Assembly (NCBI GenBank): GCA_910587495.1
Contig: CAJUMT010000058.1
Coordinates: forward strand, 1 to 17,313
Direction: 5' to 3'
DNA: 17,313 nt
From: an uncultured Lachnospiraceae bacterium
GTDB lineage: Bacteria; Bacillota_A; Clostridia; Lachnospirales; Lachnospiraceae
Both the position numbers and the translations under genes were made by a program. This document shows, piece after piece, positions 15,380 to 17,313 of this stretch. Each line of letters begins with the position of its first letter. Position 1 is the first letter of the stretch. The notes beneath the pieces were generated by a model. The model saw only the letters and a program-made list of their open reading frames with translations, was not told where the DNA came from and searched no databases.

Positions 15380-17313
15380 ATGATGGTTCATTTCGGAAAA
15401 TTCATTGCAAAACACAGATTACTTATTTTCCTTGTATCCCTCCTTCTTTTAATCCCCTCCGGGATGGGATACATAGCCACTAAGATCAACTATGACGTTT
15501 TAAGTTACCTTCCGGATTCTCTGGAAACCGTAGCCGGTCAGGATATCCTGGTGGATGAATTCGGCATGGGCGCTTTCTCCATGGTCATCGTAGAAGGCAT
15601 GGAGCACCAGGATGTTGTCCGCCTGGAAGAAAAAATCGAAAATATGGAACACGTCAAAAATGTACTCTGGTACGATGACGTCCTGGATATCTCCGTACCT
15701 GAAATGATGCTCCCTTCCGATTTAAAAGACGCCTTATTCACAGAAGACTCCACCATGATGATCGCCCTGTTCGACCATACCACTTCCGCGGATGAGACCA
15801 TGGACGCCATCAGCACCATGCGCGCAGAAGTAGGCAAAGAATGTTTTATAAGCGGTATGTCCGGCATCGTCACCGATATTAAAAATTTAGCACTAAAAGA
15901 GATGCCTGTCTACGTTTTAATCGCATCTTTATTATCTATGGTAGTTCTTCTTTTAACACTGGAATCCGCTTTCGTCCCGATCCTTTTCCTTACAAGTATC
16001 GGGATGGCCGTCGTCTTTAACCTGGGCAGCAATATTTTCCTGGGACAGATCTCTTATATCACCCAGGCGCTGGCCGCGGTCCTGCAGCTTGGCGTTACCA
16101 TGGACTATTCCATCTTCCTTTTAAGCTGCTATGAAGAACTAAAGCCTTCCTATGAACACCGGGAAGACGCCATGGCAGAAGCCATATCTCGTACGTTTGC
16201 CTCCGTGGCCGGAGGTTCCACCACGACAATCGCCGGCTTCGCCGCCCTTTTGTTCATGACATTTATGTTAGGCCGCGACTTAGGCATTGTCATGATTAAA
16301 GGCGTATTCATGGGTGTATTCTGCTGCATCACCGTGCTTCCGGCCATGATCATGCTGGCGGAAAAAGCGATCCGGAAGACTACGCACAAACCTGTTATCC
16401 CCGCGCTTACGGGGCTGTCGGATTTCCTGACCAAATTCAACAAAGTATGGCTGGTACTTTTTCTGATCCTGTTTTTACCCGCCAAATACGGAAACGACCA
16501 TGTAGAACTTTACTATAACCTGGACAGCGGGCTTCCGGCTGATCTGGAAAGCTCTATTGCAAATACAAAGCTTTCTGAAGAATACGACATGAGTTCCGTC
16601 TATATGCTGATGTTCGACAGCGAAATGGATAAAACAGACAAAAGCGATATGGTCAGCCAAATCAAAGAAATAGACGGCGTGAAATGGGCTTTAAGTTTAA
16701 GTTCTATCCTGGGCAGCTCATTCCCCGAAAGTTTCGTCCCCGCTGACCTGAGGGAAATTTTCCAAAGCGGAGGTTTAGAACTTGCTTTCGTCTGCTCCGA
16801 CTATCCCACTGCCACTGCAGACGCCAACGCCCAGATCGGCGCGGTCAATGATATTATGAAATCCTATGATCCAGGCGCCATGATCATCGGTGAAGCGCCT
16901 CTGATGAAAGACCTGCAGGATGTGACAGATGTGGATTTGCAGACCGTCAACAGTATATCCATGGCTGCCATTTTCATCATTATTATGATCGTATTTAAAT
17001 CAATCTCTCTGCCGTTCATACTGGTTATTGTGATTGAATTTGCCATTTTTGTCAATATGGCGATTCCTTATTATTCTGGAACACCCCTTCCTTTTGTGGC
17101 AAGCATCGTAATCGGAACGATTCAGCTGGGCGCTACCATCGACTATGCGATCCTGATGACCAACCGATATGTATCCGAACGGTCCGCCGGTATGGCAAAA
17201 AAAGAAGCGATAAAAATCGCCCACCGCACTTCTACCAAACCAATTATCACAAGCGGTATGAGTTTTTTTGCCGCCACCTTCGGCGTGGGACTTTACTCCA
17301 GCATTGATATGAT
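15380..17313 (+). CDS. MMPL-type RND-superfamily exporter, 3' end cut by window edge
   Basis: Proton-driven membrane exporter related to the MMPL group rather than to AcrB. From ATG at 15380 (a second ATG follows directly) 644 codons remain open to the right edge. The protein shows the two-fold RND repeat: TM1 (about 13-32), an extracytoplasmic domain (about 35-175), a membrane bundle (about 176-330) with LGVTMDYSIFL, then a segment from about 355 and a second external domain (about 372-522) and a second bundle with LGATIDYAILM. The Asp242-Tyr243 and Asp588-Tyr589 pairs match the DY proton-relay pairs of MMPL transporters. About one further helix or two, plus any tail, should lie outside. AAGGA lies rather far (about 14 bases) from the ATG, so translation may be modest. 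No fusion protein gene is adjacent. The substrate is unknown; lipids or hydrophobic compounds are typical for the family. Confidence 0.92.
   Translation, partial: MMVHFGKFIAKHRLLIFLVSLLLLIPSGMGYIATKINYDVLSYLPDSLETVAGQDILVDEFGMGAFSMVIVEGMEHQDVVRLEEKIENMEHVKNVLWYDDVLDISVPEMMLPSDLKDALFTEDSTMMIALFDHTTSADETMDAISTMRAEVGKECFISGMSGIVTDIKNLALKEMPVYVLIASLLSMVVLLLTLESAFVPILFLTSIGMAVVFNLGSNIFLGQISYITQALAAVLQLGVTMDYSIFLLSCYEELKPSYEHREDAMAEAISRTFASVAGGSTTTIAGFAALLFMTFMLGRDLGIVMIKGVFMGVFCCITVLPAMIMLAEKAIRKTTHKPVIPALTGLSDFLTKFNKVWLVLFLILFLPAKYGNDHVELYYNLDSGLPADLESSIANTKLSEEYDMSSVYMLMFDSEMDKTDKSDMVSQIKEIDGVKWALSLSSILGSSFPESFVPADLREIFQSGGLELAFVCSDYPTATADANAQIGAVNDIMKSYDPGAMIIGEAPLMKDLQDVTDVDLQTVNSISMAAIFIIIMIVFKSISLPFILVIVIEFAIFVNMAIPYYSGTPLPFVASIVIGTIQLGATIDYAILMTNRYVSERSAGMAKKEAIKIAHRTSTKPIITSGMSFFAATFGVGLYSSIDM

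Noticed and set aside
1..17313. Mobile elements, phage genes, CRISPR repeats, tRNA or rRNA genes, toxin-antitoxin or defence systems
   Set aside because: Both strands were read and none was recognised. Gene content and style are uniform across the window, with no sign of a recent insertion.

Overview
The window looks like a chromosomal segment from an anaerobic, endospore-forming, low-to-mid G+C Firmicute, most likely of the Lachnospiraceae/Clostridia type. The evidence is an intact Spo0A with the canonical DNA-binding helix, strong AGGAGG-type ribosome binding sites, a glycogen synthase and branching enzyme of clostridial type, and a Gx-type transporter protein. The identification is by protein character only. 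No rRNA or other phylogenetic marker is present. Genes are dense: no gene-free stretch exceeds about 250 bases. I see no tRNA, rRNA, CRISPR array, insertion sequence or phage gene.

Layout. (1) Positions 1-2161, minus strand: spo0A followed by glgA, which runs off the left edge about 50 residues before its expected end. spo0A has its own sigma-A-like promoter with a perfect 0A box upstream, suggesting feedback control. (2) Positions 2325-7206: a two-gene efflux operon on the minus strand, a lipoprotein membrane-fusion protein then an HAE1/AcrB-like RND pump, ending in a clear intrinsic terminator. Facing away from it on the plus strand is a two-component pair, an OmpR/PhoB-type regulator and a short-loop histidine kinase (7207-8933). 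The shared 249-bp intergenic region holds two 11-bp-period direct repeats of the kind OmpR/PhoB regulators bind. (3) glgB (8899-10743, minus) converges on the kinase gene and the two reading frames overlap by 35 bp. (4) Positions 10826-11948, minus: a rhomboid protease and a Gx/HepI-type small membrane protein, apparently one operon. (5) Positions 12018-15244, minus: an M18 aminopeptidase and a three-domain M24B Xaa-Pro aminopeptidase, probably one operon. (6) From 15380 to the right edge, plus: an MMPL-type RND-superfamily exporter, cut by the window after 644 codons.

How the genes may work together. The two-component system very likely controls itself and the divergent RND efflux operon. 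glgA and glgB supply chain elongation and branching for glycogen (granulose). That glgA sits 74 bp downstream of spo0A makes a link between reserve polymer synthesis and sporulation plausible, but a separate glgA promoter candidate exists. The aminopeptidases complete peptide breakdown. The MMPL gene and the M18 gene share a compact divergent promoter region built on a perfect inverted repeat. Most content belongs to known families. The more unusual points are regulatory architecture and gene order rather than a new protein system.
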